A stretch of 64,000 bases of DNA from Streptococcus pantholopis (GTDB taxonomy: Bacteria > Bacillota > Bacilli > Lactobacillales > Streptococcaceae), in the NCBI RefSeq assembly GCF_001642085.1, contig NZ_CP014699.1, positions 1,550,001 through 1,614,000 on the forward strand. Direction: 5' to 3'. The position numbers were made by a program, and so were the translations under genes. The notes under the pieces are model-generated. The model worked only from the letters and a program-made list of their open reading frames with translations, searched no databases and was not told the origin of the DNA. Positions 32,817-44,071 of this stretch are shown here, one piece after another. Positions within the stretch are counted from its first letter, which is position 1. Each line of letters starts with the position of its first letter.

Positions 32817-33446
32817 ATGGTTAATTATCCGCACCCCCATCATCTCATCCGAAAAAAAACAGCAGGACAGTCAGACAAAAAGGTTAATTTTGCTAACCGA
32901 GGCATGTCTTTTGAAGCAGCAATTAATGCAACCAACAATTATTACTTGGCGCATTCTATTGCTGTCATTCATAAAAAGCCGACGCCCATCCAAATAGTGA
33001 AAGTGGATTATCCTATGCGCAGCCGCGCCAAGATTGTTGAAGCTTATTTCAGACAGCCGTCAACAACTGACTATTCCGGTGTTTACCGAGGGCACTATAT
33101 TGATTTTGAAGCAAAGGAAACTCGGCTGAAAACAGCTATGCCTATGAAAAATTTTCATATGCATCAAATTGAGCACATGGCTAAAGTTTTAGAACAGCAG
33201 GGAATCTGCTTTGTTTTGCTTCATTTTTCATCATTAAAAGAAACCTATTTTCTGCCGGCTAAAGCTCTGATTGATTTTTATCAGATTGACCGCGGCACAA
33301 AATCAATGCCTCTTGATTATATCAAAAAGAAGGGCTATTGGGTAGAGATGAAGGCTCTGCCGCAGGTTCCTTATTTAGACATTATTGAAAATTATTTTTT
33401 AGGCGGTGATTACTATCAAAACGATTCAGTTCAGAAGAAGAAATAA
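32817..33446 (+). CDS. recU: Holliday junction resolvase RecU
   Basis: The 209-residue RecU resolves recombination junctions and aids chromosome segregation. Family motifs are [17 protein letters not shown] (about 27-43), the nuclease pair [18 protein letters not shown] (D and E/K residues, about 84-101) and FVLLHFSS. Shine-Dalgarno AGGAGG lies just upstream. It overlaps the pbp1a start by 41 nt, a conserved pairing in Gram-positives. Confidence 0.95.
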   Translation: MVNYPHPHHLIRKKTAGQSDKKVNFANRGMSFEAAINATNNYYLAHSIAVIHKKPTPIQIVKVDYPMRSRAKIVEAYFRQPSTTDYSGVYRGHYIDFEAKETRLKTAMPMKNFHMHQIEHMAKVLEQQGICFVLLHFSSLKETYFLPAKALIDFYQIDRGTKSMPLDYIKKKGYWVEMKALPQVPYLDIIENYFLGGDYYQNDSVQKKK

Positions 33447-35634
33447 TCAAAAACGAGCCGGCAGAGAGCTTACAACTAGGGACAAGGTACTTAAAACAAT
33501 TAAATACGCTGTCTTTGCTGCTCTCAGTCTGGCTCTCATCGGTATTGTTGTCGGCGGTCTCCTTTTTGCATACTATATCAGCAGTACACCAGAGCTTTCT
33601 GAAAGCAAACTCGAGTCTACTAACTCAAGTCTGGTTTACGATGTCAACAATAATCTCATTGCTGATTTGGGATCTGAAAAGCGGGAGAGCGTCACAGCTG
33701 ACAGTATTCCGCTTAACCTTGTTAATGCTGTCACTTCCATAGAAGACAAACGTTTTTTTAAGCACCGCGGGATTGACCTTTACCGGATTATCGGCGCCGC
33801 TTGGAATAACCTAATCAGAAGCAGCACTCAGGGCGGCTCAACACTCGATCAGCAAGTCATCAAACTAGGCTACTTTTCGACCAGCGAATCCGATCAAACC
33901 TTAAAACGAAAGGCTCAGGAAGCTTGGCTGGCCCTGCAGATGGAGCGAAAATATACAAAAGAAGAAATCCTCACCTTCTATGTCAATAAAGTCTATATGG
34001 GCAACGGCAACTATGGAATGCTGACCGCTGCTAAGTCTTATTACAATAAAGACTTAAAAGATCTTTCTATTGCACAAATTGCTCTTTTGGCCGGTATTCC
34101 TCAGGCACCTAGTCAGTACGATCCTTACAGTGAACCCGAAGCAGCTCAAAAGCGGCGGGATTTAGTTCTGAAAGAGATGTATGAAGACGGCAATATCACA
34201 CAGGCAGAATACGACGAAGCTGTAGCAACACCTGTTACAGATGGTCTGCAGGAACTTAAAGAAAATACCAATTATCCGAAATATATGGATAATTACCTCA
34301 AGCAGGTGATTGACGAAGTCAAAGAAACGACAGGACAGGATATCTTTTCGGCCGGTATGAAAGTTTATACTAATGTCGATCCTGAAGCACAGCAGTATCT
34401 TTATGACATTTATAACACTGATACTTATGTCAACTATCCTGATGCAGATTTTCAGGTGGCTTCAACAGTTATTGATGTGACTAACGGTAGGGTTATCGCT
34501 CAATTAGGCGGACGAAATCAAGACAGCAATGTATCTTTTGGAACTAATCAGGCTGTTTTGACCGATCGGGACTGGGGTTCAACAATGAAACCAATCTCTG
34601 CCTATGGTCCTGCTATCGAAAGTAAAGCCTACACTTCAACCGGTCAGTCGACAAATGATGCTGTTTACTACTGGCCAGGCACAACAACCCAGCTCTACAA
34701 CTGGGACCGCCAATACTATGGCTCTATGTCTATTCAAACAGCGATCCAGCAGTCACGTAATGTGCCGGCTGTTAAAGCTCTGGAAGCTGCAGGCTTGGAG
34801 ACCGCCCAGGAATTCCTGAGCGGCTTAGGCATTAACTATCCGGAAATGGTTTATTCAAATGCTATTTCCAGCAACACCAGCAGCTCTGATCAAAAATACG
34901 GAGCCAGCAGTGAAAAAATGGCAGCTGCCTACGCTGCTTTTGCCAACGGCGGAACTTATTACAAACCGCAGTATGTCAATAAAATTGAGTTTAATGACGG
35001 AACTTCCCAGAGCTACTCTGCTTCAGCAACACGGGCCATGGAAGAAACGACTGCTTATATGATGACGGACATGCTTAAAACAGTTTTAACCTACGGAACA
35101 GGGACTGAAGCCTCCATTTCCGGAATTTATCAGGCTGGTAAAACGGGAACATCTAATTACACTGATGAAGAACTGACTGAGATTGCTCAAGATAAGGGTA
35201 TCAGCACTTACAGTGTAGGAACTATGGCTCCTGATGAAAATTTCGTCGGTTACACAACGCAGTATGCCATGGCTGTCTGGACCGGCTACAAGGATCGAAT
35301 GACGCCTGTCTATGGTGATGGGATCAAAATTGCTGCTCAAGTCTACCGGGCAATGATGCTTTATTTAGCACAGTCTGGCAGCGGCAGTACTGATTGGACC
35401 ATGCCAAGCGGTTTGTATCGAAGCGGATCCTATCTTTATCTGAGCGGCTACACGTCAAAAACTTACGAATCTTCTTCCAGCTCAGTCTACAACAACATCT
35501 ATGGTTCATCAACCACTGAATCAGAGGCACCATCCAGTGAAGAAGACACTGATGCAAATGCTGATAACAGCAGTGATGATTCAGAACAATCCTCCTCTCA
35601 AAGCGAAAGTGAAGACGAAAACGAAGGGGACTAG
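33406..35634 (+). CDS. pbp1a: Class A penicillin-binding protein 1A
   Basis: The bifunctional PBP polymerises and cross-links peptidoglycan. It has a membrane anchor (about 36-58), a transglycosylase domain (about 75-260, [12 protein letters not shown] with catalytic E113, then [11 protein letters not shown]) and a transpeptidase domain with active-site S392-T-M-K395, S450-R-N and K579-T-G. The last ~60 residues are Ser/Glu/Asp-rich. The start is a GTG inside recU with only a weak ribosome site, so the N-terminus could be slightly different. Product 742 residues. Confidence 0.92.
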   Translation: MITIKTIQFRRRNNQKRAGRELTTRDKVLKTIKYAVFAALSLALIGIVVGGLLFAYYISSTPELSESKLESTNSSLVYDVNNNLIADLGSEKRESVTADSIPLNLVNAVTSIEDKRFFKHRGIDLYRIIGAAWNNLIRSSTQGGSTLDQQVIKLGYFSTSESDQTLKRKAQEAWLALQMERKYTKEEILTFYVNKVYMGNGNYGMLTAAKSYYNKDLKDLSIAQIALLAGIPQAPSQYDPYSEPEAAQKRRDLVLKEMYEDGNITQAEYDEAVATPVTDGLQELKENTNYPKYMDNYLKQVIDEVKETTGQDIFSAGMKVYTNVDPEAQQYLYDIYNTDTYVNYPDADFQVASTVIDVTNGRVIAQLGGRNQDSNVSFGTNQAVLTDRDWGSTMKPISAYGPAIESKAYTSTGQSTNDAVYYWPGTTTQLYNWDRQYYGSMSIQTAIQQSRNVPAVKALEAAGLETAQEFLSGLGINYPEMVYSNAISSNTSSSDQKYGASSEKMAAAYAAFANGGTYYKPQYVNKIEFNDGTSQSYSASATRAMEETTAYMMTDMLKTVLTYGTGTEASISGIYQAGKTGTSNYTDEELTEIAQDKGISTYSVGTMAPDENFVGYTTQYAMAVWTGYKDRMTPVYGDGIKIAAQVYRAMMLYLAQSGSGSTDWTMPSGLYRSGSYLYLSGYTSKTYESSSSSVYNNIYGSSTTESEAPSSEEDTDANADNSSDDSEQSSSQSESEDENEGD

Positions 35635-35663
35635 TCAGCTTTAGATTAAAAATCTTATTTAAA

Positions 35664-35710
35664 CAAAAAGACCAAGCTTTGTGCTAAGTGAACACTAAGC
35701 TTGGTCTTTT
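35664..35710. terminator. Terminator between pbp1a and pepC
   Basis: AAAAAGACCAAGCTT and AAGCTTGGTCTTTT form a long stem with A and T runs on the two sides. Confidence 0.9.
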
Positions 35711-35830
35711 ATTCATTTTTATCACTTTTCCAGCCTAACAAAGAGAGGCCGCCAGCTGACAGTACAATAATTCTCAAAAACTGAGCCAACTAAAAAGTAC
35801 TTATTGAACTAGGAAGAAAATCTACTGCTG

Positions 35831-37165
35831 TCATTTAGCAAGAGCCCCCATCGGATCCCACGGATCCAGTACAGTTGGTTCTGCCTCATAGGCAGCACGC
35901 TCTTGATCTGTTAAAAAGTCTTTACGGACTACGATTTGATAGGCATACTCTTCTATCCAGTCGTCAGAAGCCACAAAATAGCCTTTGTCTCCGACCTTTT
36001 CACCCCAAGAATTCTCAACTTTCCATTTAAGCGGGCGACCGCTGTCATCTAAGTCAACCCCGGTTAACACCATGGCATGCGTCATTAGGCTCTCACCGTA
36101 ATCCAGACGGCCGGCTTTATCCTGTTCGAAGTCAAGGTCTAAAGCAGCTGAAAAATCATAAGCTGTCGTCGCCAGAATCCCTTTTTTCCGTTCAGAAAAC
36201 TGTCCGACATCTGAACCAAACCAGACTGTTTCTCCGGCTTTCAATTGTTTAAGAGCCAGCTCCTTGAAGCGATCTATATCTAGATTGAGGTAGCGGACGG
36301 CAGGGCCGCCGACAACATTTCCCAGCATCTCAACTGTATAAGACCGGCCATAGGGCTTGTCTGCAGTCGGAGCGTTAATAACAGACACATAGTTATTTAA
36401 GTCCATATGGATATATTTTTCATAGAAACGCTGCGGAGTGATCTGCTTATCAGCATGATAATGGCCGTCTTCATCGCGGTAGGAGAAATCAAAATGTCTT
36501 GGCGGCAAACCTAAATTGATGGCTAAAAAGTTAAAAATTCCCTGTAACAGTTCTTCTTTTTTAGCTTGAAGAGCCGAATGATCAGCACCTTGATTGAACA
36601 GTTCCCGCAGTATTTGTGCATCCTGCCGCAGCAATTTATTGAGATACTGATTCATTTCTCTGCTGGCGCTGGATGAGACGGATTCAGGATAAACTGACTT
36701 AGGTACAAGACCGTACTTTTCAAAAAGCGCAAGAGCCATATCCCACTGACCTCCGTCCTGCTGCGGAGTATCCAGTAAAAATTTAACCTTTCGACTGGAG
36801 AGTTCCAGATGCGCAGTAGCCAGAATCTGCTCAAGAAACCAGTTGGACTTTTCATACTTATCCCAGAAAAAGGTATGCGCTTGTGAAAATTCAAAATTTT
36901 CTACGTTAAAATCCTTAATCACTTGATGCCGAAAAGTATTGAGGGCAGCAAACATCCAACAGCGGCCTGAAGCTTTTTGGTCGGCAGCTTTGTCTTGAGT
37001 TAAATCAATAGAAAAAGTGTAATCGTTCTCCACTTCACTTTGCCGTGTTGCCAGCGACTTTAGCAGGCCGTTATGGGTTACAGCATGCTCCACAGCACGA
37101 TATTTGAGATTGGCCTCATATTGTTCGAAAAGTTTATCTGTAAAACTTGTTTTTAATTCCGACAT
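35831..37165 (-). CDS. pepC: Aminopeptidase C (bleomycin hydrolase family)
   Basis: The 444-residue cytoplasmic cysteine aminopeptidase (C1B) has the catalytic Cys in ASGRCWMFAALN (C69), His in LMTHAMVLTGVD and Asn in VENSWGEKVG. It forms hexamers and trims peptides taken up as nutrients. The frame opens ten codons earlier, but the ATG at 37165 with AAGGAG upstream matches MSELKTSFTDKL of the family. Confidence 0.95.
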   Translation of the reverse strand: MSELKTSFTDKLFEQYEANLKYRAVEHAVTHNGLLKSLATRQSEVENDYTFSIDLTQDKAADQKASGRCWMFAALNTFRHQVIKDFNVENFEFSQAHTFFWDKYEKSNWFLEQILATAHLELSSRKVKFLLDTPQQDGGQWDMALALFEKYGLVPKSVYPESVSSSASREMNQYLNKLLRQDAQILRELFNQGADHSALQAKKEELLQGIFNFLAINLGLPPRHFDFSYRDEDGHYHADKQITPQRFYEKYIHMDLNNYVSVINAPTADKPYGRSYTVEMLGNVVGGPAVRYLNLDIDRFKELALKQLKAGETVWFGSDVGQFSERKKGILATTAYDFSAALDLDFEQDKAGRLDYGESLMTHAMVLTGVDLDDSGRPLKWKVENSWGEKVGDKGYFVASDDWIEEYAYQIVVRKDFLTDQERAAYEAEPTVLDPWDPMGALAK

Positions 37166-37267
37166 GTAAAAAGTCTCCTTTATTTGATTAAGCAACTTAT
37201 GGCCTGATTAGGCAATTTTTGTCAGTTCTATTCTGGACAATCAGCCGGCTTTTTGGTCCTGCTGATT

Positions 37268-38092
37268 CTACTTCCAAAAATCATCAAAGATGGTGATAGG
37301 AAGGTGGCGCTTATGCATCGTTTTTTTCCACCAATCTTCAATCACTTTCTGGGCTTCCGGAGCAATTGTCTTTCCTTCCAAATAGTCATCAATGTCATTG
37401 TAGCTCACACCTAAGGCCAGTTCATCAGCAAGTCCCGGCCTGTCCTCTTCCAAATCAGCGGTCGGTACTTTTTCATAAAGGGCTTTATCTGCCCCCAGTT
37501 CTGCCAAAAGCCGCCGCCCTTGACGCTTATTTAAGCGGTAGAGCGGCAGAATATCCGCTCCGCCGTCTCCGAATTTGGTAAAAAAGCCCGTTAAATTCTC
37601 TGCTGCATGGTCCGTACCAATCACCGCCCCGGCATACTGACCGGCAATCGCATACTGAGTAATCATTCGCTGCCGAGCTTTGATATTACCCTTATTAAAA
37701 TCCGATACTGTAACACCGGCTGCTTGTAAAGCCTCAACTTGCTGGCTTACAGCCCCTTTAATGTTAACAGTCACAAGCCGGTCAGGCTGAATAAACTGCA
37801 GAGCCATCTGAGCATCGTTTTCATCTTGCTGAATCCCATAAGGCAGGCGGACAGCAATAAACTGATAAGCCTTGTCCCTAGTTTCAGCACGCAGCTCTTC
37901 AACAGCAATCTGAGCTAAACGTCCGGCCAAAGTTGAATCCTGACCACCAGAAATTCCCAAAACATAAGTTTTTAAAAAGGAATGCTTATACAGGTAGGCC
38001 TTCAAGAAATCAACAGATTTACGGATTTCCTTCTGACTGTCAATAGCGGCCTGCACTCCTAATGTTTTGATAATGCTTTCCTGCAAAGTCAT
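37268..38092 (-). CDS. nadE: Ammonia-dependent NAD+ synthetase
   Basis: The 274-residue enzyme converts nicotinate adenine dinucleotide to NAD+. The PP-loop is [14 protein letters not shown] near residues 45-58, with [22 protein letters not shown] later. It overlaps pncB by 4 nt, so the two form a NAD salvage operon. Confidence 0.96.
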   Translation of the reverse strand: MTLQESIIKTLGVQAAIDSQKEIRKSVDFLKAYLYKHSFLKTYVLGISGGQDSTLAGRLAQIAVEELRAETRDKAYQFIAVRLPYGIQQDENDAQMALQFIQPDRLVTVNIKGAVSQQVEALQAAGVTVSDFNKGNIKARQRMITQYAIAGQYAGAVIGTDHAAENLTGFFTKFGDGGADILPLYRLNKRQGRRLLAELGADKALYEKVPTADLEEDRPGLADELALGVSYNDIDDYLEGKTIAPEAQKVIEDWWKKTMHKRHLPITIFDDFWK

Positions 38093-39561
38093 AAGCTCTT
38101 CCTTTCTTCTTCTGCAGAATCATAGGCTGATTGGCGTACGCGGTCAATCAAGTTCATCTTATTGTCCCAAACATCCTGAGCTAAATCTACAGGATAATCC
38201 TGAGGATTCAGCACGCGCTTGTATTCATTCCACAAACCATCCAGTTCTTTTTTAGCGTATTCTTTTATCTCTGCAAGCGTCGGCAAATCATAAACCAGCC
38301 GGCCTTGCTGATAAATATCAACTAAAAGCGGAACAGCCTTAAAATTCTTTATGGTCTTACTGATATAAGTGTAAGTAGGATGAAACATCACAATTTCATC
38401 CAAGTGATTGACATCTGTCTCAGCAAAAGTGATGTAATCCCCTTCAGATTTTCCTTTTTCACGGCTGGTAATGCGCCAAACCTGTTTTTTACCAGGCGTT
38501 GATACTTTTTCAGCATTATTGGACAATTTGATAGTATCCTGCATCACACCGTTTTCGTCCTCAATGGAAACAATTTTGTAGACTGCACCAAGAGCAGGCT
38601 GGTCGTAGGCAGTAATCAGTTTTGTTCCGACTCCCCAAACATCGATTTTAGCCTTTTGCATTTTGAGGTTGAGAATAGTATTTTCATCTAAGTCATTAGA
38701 AGCATAAATTTTAGCATCCGTAAAACCAGCTGCATCCAGCTGTTTGCGGACTTCTTTTGAAAGGTAGGCCAAGTCGCCGGAATCCAGACGGACACCTTTA
38801 AAGGAAATCTTATCCCCCATTTCCTGAGCCACACGGATAGCAGACGGCACACCAATCTTTAAGGTATCATAGGTATCAACTAAAAAAACACAATCCTTAT
38901 GAGTTTTAGCATAAGCCTTAAATGCTTCATAATCATTGCCGTAAGCCTGAACCAGGGCATGAGCATGTGTGCCGGAAACCGGGATATCAAACAGTTTTCC
39001 GGCCCGGACATTACTGGTGGCATCTGCCCCACCAATCACTGCCGCTCTCGTCCCCCAAATGGCGGCATCCAGTTCCTGAGCACGCCGAGTTCCGAACTCC
39101 AGCAGAGGTTCATCCTCAATAACAGAACGGATACGAGCCGCCTTTGTCGCAATCAGAGTTTGAAAATTAATAATATTTAAAAGGGCTGTTTCAACCAGCT
39201 GACATTGAGCCAATGAGCCTTCAACCTGTACTATCGGTTCATTGGCAAAAACCAAATCCCCTTCCTTTGCTGACCGGATTGATAAATCTAATTTTAAATT
39301 TTTCAAGTACGATAGGAAATCCTGAGGGTAGCCCAAACGTTCTAAATAAGCAATATCCGACGCAGTAAAACTCAGGCCTTCCAAATATTGAATCAAACGC
39401 TCCAGACCTGCAAAAACGGCATAACCGTTAGCAAAGGGCTCTTTACGGAAATAAGCTTCAAAAACTGCTTTTTTATTATGGATACCTTGTTCAAAATAGA
39501 CCTGCATCATATTAATCTGATAAAGATCAGTATGCAAAGTTAAACTATCGTCTGTGTACAT
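38089..39561 (-). CDS. pncB: Nicotinate phosphoribosyltransferase
   Basis: The 490-residue enzyme commits nicotinate to NAD salvage. Family motifs include [15 protein letters not shown] at the N-terminus, [20 protein letters not shown] with the phosphorylated histidine region, and [13 protein letters not shown]. The frame opens 15 codons upstream inside a leader repeat; the ATG at 39561 has GGAGG upstream and matches the family. It is the first gene of pncB-nadE. Confidence 0.95.
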   Translation of the reverse strand: MYTDDSLTLHTDLYQINMMQVYFEQGIHNKKAVFEAYFRKEPFANGYAVFAGLERLIQYLEGLSFTASDIAYLERLGYPQDFLSYLKNLKLDLSIRSAKEGDLVFANEPIVQVEGSLAQCQLVETALLNIINFQTLIATKAARIRSVIEDEPLLEFGTRRAQELDAAIWGTRAAVIGGADATSNVRAGKLFDIPVSGTHAHALVQAYGNDYEAFKAYAKTHKDCVFLVDTYDTLKIGVPSAIRVAQEMGDKISFKGVRLDSGDLAYLSKEVRKQLDAAGFTDAKIYASNDLDENTILNLKMQKAKIDVWGVGTKLITAYDQPALGAVYKIVSIEDENGVMQDTIKLSNNAEKVSTPGKKQVWRITSREKGKSEGDYITFAETDVNHLDEIVMFHPTYTYISKTIKNFKAVPLLVDIYQQGRLVYDLPTLAEIKEYAKKELDGLWNEYKRVLNPQDYPVDLAQDVWDNKMNLIDRVRQSAYDSAEEERKSL

Positions 39562-39579
39562 AACACTCCTCCGTATATA

Positions 39580-40075
39580 AAGATACAAAGCCCGTTTAAA
39601 ACGCAAAGAGAAAATAGGGGACTGACTGACGAATCGCCAGATTCTAAGTCAGGACATCTTTTTCCCGCAGCGTTTAGGGCGTATTCAGTTCATTAAGATA
39701 CAAAGCCCGTTAAAAGAGCAAAGCAAAAATAGGAGGCTGGACGAAGAGCCACAAAGCTCTAGGACAGGCTGTCTTTTTTGCACAGCTCTTAGGGCGTGTT
39801 CAGTTCATTAAGATACAAAGCCCGTTAAAAGAGCAAAGCAAAAATAGGAGGCTGGACGAAGAGCCACAAAGCTCTAGGACAGGCTGTCTTTTTTGCACAG
39901 CTCTTAGGGCGTGTTCAGTTCATTAAGATACAAAGCCCGTTAAAAGAGCAAAGCAAAAATAGGAGGCTGGACGAAGAGCCACAAAGCTCTAGGACAGGCT
40001 GTCTTTTTTGCACAGCTCTTAGGGCGTGTTCAGTTCATTAAGATACAAAGCCCGTTAAGAACGCAAAAGGAAAAT
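39580..40075 (-). repeat. Tandem array of ~115-bp leader palindromes, pncB copy
   Basis: One type A unit (39580-39694), three virtually identical 115-bp type B units (39695-39809, 39810-39924, 39925-40039) and a truncated left arm (40040-40075). The first AAGATAC is 7 nt from the pncB Shine-Dalgarno. The right-arm end here reads GTGTTCAGTT, where the liaR copies read GTGTTCAATT, a locus-specific change shared by all units. Confidence 0.92.
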
Positions 40076-40450
40076 GGCGGTAAGCCAGAAATCTTCGATT
40101 TCGTCTGCGCACCCCTGCCAAGACGACTAGAAAGATACGGTCGGCTGTTAAGGTGACAAAGCTTTCAGACGTTTACGGCTGGCGGTAAGCCAGAAATCTT
40201 CGATTTCGTCTGCGCACCCCTGCCAGAAAGACTAGAAAGGTGCGGTCGGCTGTTAAGGTGACAAAACTTTCAGACGTTTACGGCTGGCGGTAAGCCAGAA
40301 ATCTTCGATTTCGTCTGCGCACCCCTGCCAGAAAGACTAGAGAGGTGCGGTCGGCTGTTAAGACGACAAAGCTTTCAGTCGTTTACGGCTGGCGGTAAGC
40401 CAGAAAGACTAGAAAGCTGCGAGCGGCCACTAAGATAACAAAATTTTCAG
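40076..40450 (-). repeat. Tandem 105-bp type C repeats, pncB copy
   Basis: Three full units at 40076-40180, 40181-40285 and 40286-40390 and a shortened fourth at 40391 to about 40450. They share the GGCGGTAAGCCAGAAATC start with the liaR copies but carry a common GGTCGGCTGTTAAG variant, so each array has been homogenised. Confidence 0.9.
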
Positions 40451-40750
40451 ATAGCTGCAGCAGGCAGTTTGGAACGCAGAGCCTCAGTTTATAAGATTCT
40501 CTCATTCTTCAAGCTCCAAGTTAGCCCTGACATTATCCAACCGAGGATGACACACCTCAGCTCTTAAACATCTCAGTCTCTTAAGATGCAAATAGCTCTC
40601 AGGCAAAATCTTCTGATTTGCTTCTTTTTAATCAGCTGTCGGCAATCGAAGCATATACTCTCATATTGTGACTATTATAACATATTTCTACTATTTTGCA
40701 CTTTACTTTTATACCCTTTATCTCTGTCTGCAAAATTTAGCTGTGATAAC
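40451..40750. other. Intergenic stretch with nothing recognised
   Basis: About 300 nt between the pncB array and the trxB terminator. It has only short chance reading frames and no clear promoter, hairpin or repeat that I can support. Confidence 0.5.
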
Positions 40751-40774
40751 AAAAAAAGGGCTTTATTCAGCCCC
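40751..40774 (-). terminator. Rho-independent terminator of trxB
   Basis: On the minus strand GGGGCT pairs with AGCCCT around a short loop, followed by seven T residues. Confidence 0.75.
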
Positions 40775-40818
40775 TTCAATTGCTTTATTTTACATCAACA
40801 AATAGAGGATTCACATCG

Positions 40819-41736
40819 CTATCCAGAATGAGAAGCAATGTATTGATAAGCTTGAATCCCTGCCGTAGCACCATCTCCGACAGCAGTCGTAATCTGGCGC
40901 AAATCTTTTTGACGGACATCACCGACTGCGAAAATGCCCGGACGGGCTGTCTGCATTTGCTCATCAGTAATAATCCAGCCCGCTTCATCAGTAATGCCGA
41001 GATCGCTAACATAATCAGATACCGGATCAAGCCCAACGTATACAAAAACGCCTCCGAAGTCATGGCTGCTGATCTGACCAGTTTTTACATTTTTAACATC
41101 AACAGAAGTTACCTTATTAGTATCACCTTTAATTTCTGTAACAACAGAATCCCAAATAAAGTTAATTTTGTCATCAGCAAAAGCCCGTTCCTGCAAAACT
41201 TTTTGGGCACGCAGTTCATCTCTCCGATGAATAATTGTAACGCTCTCTGCAAATCGAGTTAAAAACAGCCCTTCTTCAACCGCTGAATCACCGCCGCCAA
41301 TAACTAAAAGTTTTTGACCGCGGAAAAAAGCCCCGTCACAAACAGCACAGTAAGAGACGCCTCGGCTGCTGTACTCCTCTTCACCTGCAACACCGACATG
41401 GCGGTGTTTAGCGCCGGTTGCAAGGACGACTGTCTTAGTTTGATAGCTCTCATCAGCCGTTTTTACAGTTTTATATTCCCCTTGGTCCTCAATTGCAGTA
41501 ACGATTCCATAAAGATTATCAACCCCTAATTTCTCAAGGGGTTCAAACATCTTCATGGATAATTCTGGTCCCGAAATCAGATCAAAACCAGGATAGTTTT
41601 CAATATCAGATGTATTGTTCATTTGCCCGCCGGGAGCCCCTTGTTCAAGAATCCCAACTTTTAAATTGCTTCGGGCGGCATAAAGTGCGGCAGCCATACC
41701 CGCAGGCCCCGAACCAATAATTAACGTATCGTACAT
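40819..41736 (-). CDS. trxB: Thioredoxin reductase
   Basis: The 305-residue flavoenzyme reduces thioredoxin with NADPH. It has FAD-binding GSGPAGMAAALYAAR (about 8-22), NADPH-binding GGGDSAVEEGLFL (about 148-160) and redox-active C130-A-V-C133. The frame opens 15 codons earlier, but the ATG at 41736 with AAAGGAGA upstream fits MYDTLIIGSGPAG. A leader element begins 3 nt beyond that site. It lies downstream of a DUF4059 gene, as elsewhere in the genus. Confidence 0.95.
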   Translation of the reverse strand: MYDTLIIGSGPAGMAAALYAARSNLKVGILEQGAPGGQMNNTSDIENYPGFDLISGPELSMKMFEPLEKLGVDNLYGIVTAIEDQGEYKTVKTADESYQTKTVVLATGAKHRHVGVAGEEEYSSRGVSYCAVCDGAFFRGQKLLVIGGGDSAVEEGLFLTRFAESVTIIHRRDELRAQKVLQERAFADDKINFIWDSVVTEIKGDTNKVTSVDVKNVKTGQISSHDFGGVFVYVGLDPVSDYVSDLGITDEAGWIITDEQMQTARPGIFAVGDVRQKDLRQITTAVGDGATAGIQAYQYIASHSG

Positions 41737-41751
41737 AAGTTCTCCTTTACC

Positions 41752-41870
41752 AAGATACACAAGCCGTTCAAGACCCAACAAAAGACGGCTAAAAGGGGAG
41801 GTCGACTGCCAAGACCAAAGCCTTCAGACAACTACGTCTGGCGCTAAAAACCAAGAAAAGCGAGACAGAA
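41752..41870 (-). repeat. Degenerate leader element upstream of trxB
   Basis: It begins AAGATACACAAGCCGTT next to the trxB Shine-Dalgarno, then shows GACGGCTAAAAGGGG and a piece of type C (AAAGCCTTCAGAC, then CTGGCG). It is internally deleted, and no full palindrome remains. The rest to 42040 has no gene. Confidence 0.65.
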
Positions 41871-42040
41871 AGGTCAAGGTAAACGTATTCTGTTCCACTT
41901 TTAGGCTCCGCAATTTCCAGTCTTTAGCCCATTAATTTGATCGTTTCATCTTTTTCATTGTCCTCTTATATGGCTTATTTACGTTTTTCCTTCATTGTCC
42001 ATTTCTTTATTGTACCAGCTGACAGCAGCTTTTGCAATTA

Positions 42041-42265
42041 TTATGATTTTAAGATCAAAAGCACCGCCATGAAGGCAAAAGAAAGAATTGGAGCTGTCAT
42101 TACTGACATCATCAGCACTTCATACAAAAAGGCCTGTCTTTCTTTAGCAGTTTGATCTAATTTCCGCCAGGCACGCCAGCTAATCCAACAACAGCTGGCA
42201 AGCACGACCAAAATCACGGCCATAAATAGCCCTTGTATATAAAGACTGAAAATTTCTAATAACAT
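42041..42265 (-). CDS. DUF4059 family small membrane protein
   Basis: The 74-residue protein has two hydrophobic segments (about 10-30 and 51-72) joined by a charged loop with RAWRKLDQTAKERQAFLYE. Streptococcal DUF4059 proteins look like this and sit between an amino-acid ABC transporter and trxB. Function is unknown. Confidence 0.8.
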   Translation of the reverse strand: MLLEIFSLYIQGLFMAVILVVLASCCWISWRAWRKLDQTAKERQAFLYEVLMMSVMTAPILSFAFMAVLLILKS

Positions 42266-42470
42266 ATCTTAATTTTAACCTACCTTCTTACCAGACTATA
42301 TGTAACGATTATTTTACCATATAAAAAAAGGAATAGGCAAATACAGCTCCTCTTATTATAGCAAATCCTGAAATTAAATACAGCCGCAGCGATAGCTGAA
42401 AAGGCAAAAGCAAAAGAATCTCAGATTTGGTCTAGGATTCGGTACCGCTGAAAGTTCTAATTAACAGGCT

Positions 42471-42519
42471 TTAATAAAAAACTGAACAAAGAGCCAAAAT
42501 TTTCTACTCTTTGTTCAGC
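42471..42519 (-). terminator. Rho-independent terminator of tcyBC
   Basis: CTGAACAAAGAG and CTCTTTGTTCAG form a 12-bp stem followed by T residues on the minus strand, just past the ATPase gene. Confidence 0.9.
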
Positions 42520-42524
42520 AGGGA

Positions 42525-43268
42525 TCAGATATATGTTTTGGTATAGCTGGCAAAAAATTCCTTGGTCCGTTCTTCTTTTGGATGGTTAAATAGCTCATCA
42601 GGCGTTCCTTGTTCAAGGATATGCCCCTGTTCAAGAAACAGAACCTTATCAGCTACTTGATAGACAAAATTCATATCATGGCTGACCAAAACCATTGTTT
42701 GCCCAGTCTTGGCAGCATCGGCAATTGACTTTTCAACTTCACCTACCAGTTCTGGATCAAGTGCTGAAGTCGGTTCATCAAGCAAGAGAACATCCGGCTT
42801 CATCGCCAGAGCTCTGGCAAGTGCAACCCTCTGTTTTTGTCCGCCTGATAAATGTCTGGGATAATGCTGCTGCCGATCTGACAGCCCCACTTTAGCCAAC
42901 TCTTCCTTAGCCAGCTTAGTGGCTTCTTCGTCAGACATCTTTTTTACAATTTTCAAGCCCTCTTTGACATTGTCAAGAGCCGTCCGCCGCTCAAACAAAT
43001 TAAACTGTTGAAAAACCATAGCCAGTTTACGACGCAGTATTAAGATTTCTTCCTTGCTGATTGTTGTAAAATCAACCTTAAAATCGTCAATGACAATACT
43101 GCCTGAATCAGGCTGCTCCAGATAATTCATGCTGCGCAAAAAGGTTGATTTCCCCGCTCCGGAAGCCCCCACAATTGCAATTACTTCACCTCTTTGGATA
43201 TCAAGACTGAGGTTGTCCAACACTTTCTGTCCAGAAAATGTTTTTGTCATATTAGTGATTTTTATCAT
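42525..43268 (-). CDS. tcyC: Amino-acid (cystine) ABC transporter ATP-binding protein
   Basis: The 247-residue ATPase has Walker A GASGAGKSTFL (about 33-43), a Q loop, the signature LSGGQKQRVALARAL, Walker B VLLLDEPTSALD and the switch His in LVSHD. It belongs to the polar amino-acid uptake group. Gene order (SBP, permease, ATPase, DUF4059, trxB) matches the cystine importer TcyABC of S. mutans as I recall it, so cystine is the likely substrate. It overlaps the permease gene by 1 nt. Confidence 0.8.
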   Translation of the reverse strand: MIKITNMTKTFSGQKVLDNLSLDIQRGEVIAIVGASGAGKSTFLRSMNYLEQPDSGSIVIDDFKVDFTTISKEEILILRRKLAMVFQQFNLFERRTALDNVKEGLKIVKKMSDEEATKLAKEELAKVGLSDRQQHYPRHLSGGQKQRVALARALAMKPDVLLLDEPTSALDPELVGEVEKSIADAAKTGQTMVLVSHDMNFVYQVADKVLFLEQGHILEQGTPDELFNHPKEERTKEFFASYTKTYI

Positions 43269-44071
43269 TAACGCACACCCCCTGCCACTTCATTCGTGAT
43301 ATTGTCCGGTGAATGAATTTCCATCCGCTTTTCCAGTAAACGTCCGACTTGTTCAATCAAGATACTGATTGTCCAATAAATCATAGCAACCGAAATATAG
43401 CGTTCAAAATAGCGATAGTCTGAACCACCTAAAATCTGGGCCTGCGCAAACATTTCCACAATCCCTGCGTTAAATGCCAGCGAAGTTCCTTTTGTCAAGC
43501 CAATCAGCGTATTGATTAGAGTGGGTGTTGCGACCACCGCGGCATTGGGAATGATAACACGGCGATAAACCTGAGATGCTGTCATCCCTAAACTTCTGGC
43601 AGCTTCAATCTCGCCTGTATTGACAGACTGAATTGCCGCACGAATTGTCTCACTTGTGTAAGCTGCCTCATTAAAAGCAAAGGCTGTAATAGCGAAAACA
43701 GCGGCCGGAATATCATTGATGTTCCAATTGAAACCATATTTTTGATTGAGAAATTTCAAAAAAAGCGGAATACCGTAGTAACTCAGCATGAGCTGTACCA
43801 AAATCGGTGTCCCCCGTAAAAAGCTGACAAAAAGTGCTTGAATAGGATACAAGATTTTAATACGATTCAATTTAACTATAGCAAAAATCAAAGCCAAAAT
43901 TAAGCCAAAAACGGCTCCCGCCACTGTCAAGCCCAATGTCACAGGCAAACGTTCTAAAATATTTGGGATAGCGTCAAAAACAGCCCGCCAACTAAAAAGC
44001 CGACCTTGGGGAATATGCTCAACAAGACTGTCATACCAAGCCCAGCCGGATGCTGAAATCAAGTAATTCAT
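43268..44071 (-). CDS. tcyB: Amino-acid (cystine) ABC transporter permease
   Basis: The 267-residue HisM/GlnP-type permease has an unusual N-terminal ~50 residues, then about five membrane segments. The EAA loop reads EIEAARSLGMTASQVYRRVIIP near residues 165-186. It pairs with the ATPase whose gene overlaps by TAATG. A 298-nt gap with a strong hairpin separates it from the binding-protein gene. Confidence 0.8.
   Translation of the reverse strand: MNYLISASGWAWYDSLVEHIPQGRLFSWRAVFDAIPNILERLPVTLGLTVAGAVFGLILALIFAIVKLNRIKILYPIQALFVSFLRGTPILVQLMLSYYGIPLFLKFLNQKYGFNWNINDIPAAVFAITAFAFNEAAYTSETIRAAIQSVNTGEIEAARSLGMTASQVYRRVIIPNAAVVATPTLINTLIGLTKGTSLAFNAGIVEMFAQAQILGGSDYRYFERYISVAMIYWTISILIEQVGRLLEKRMEIHSPDNITNEVAGGVR

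Noticed and set aside
40780..41262. 160-codon frame antisense to trxB
   Set aside because: It is a shadow of trxB codons with no start signals.
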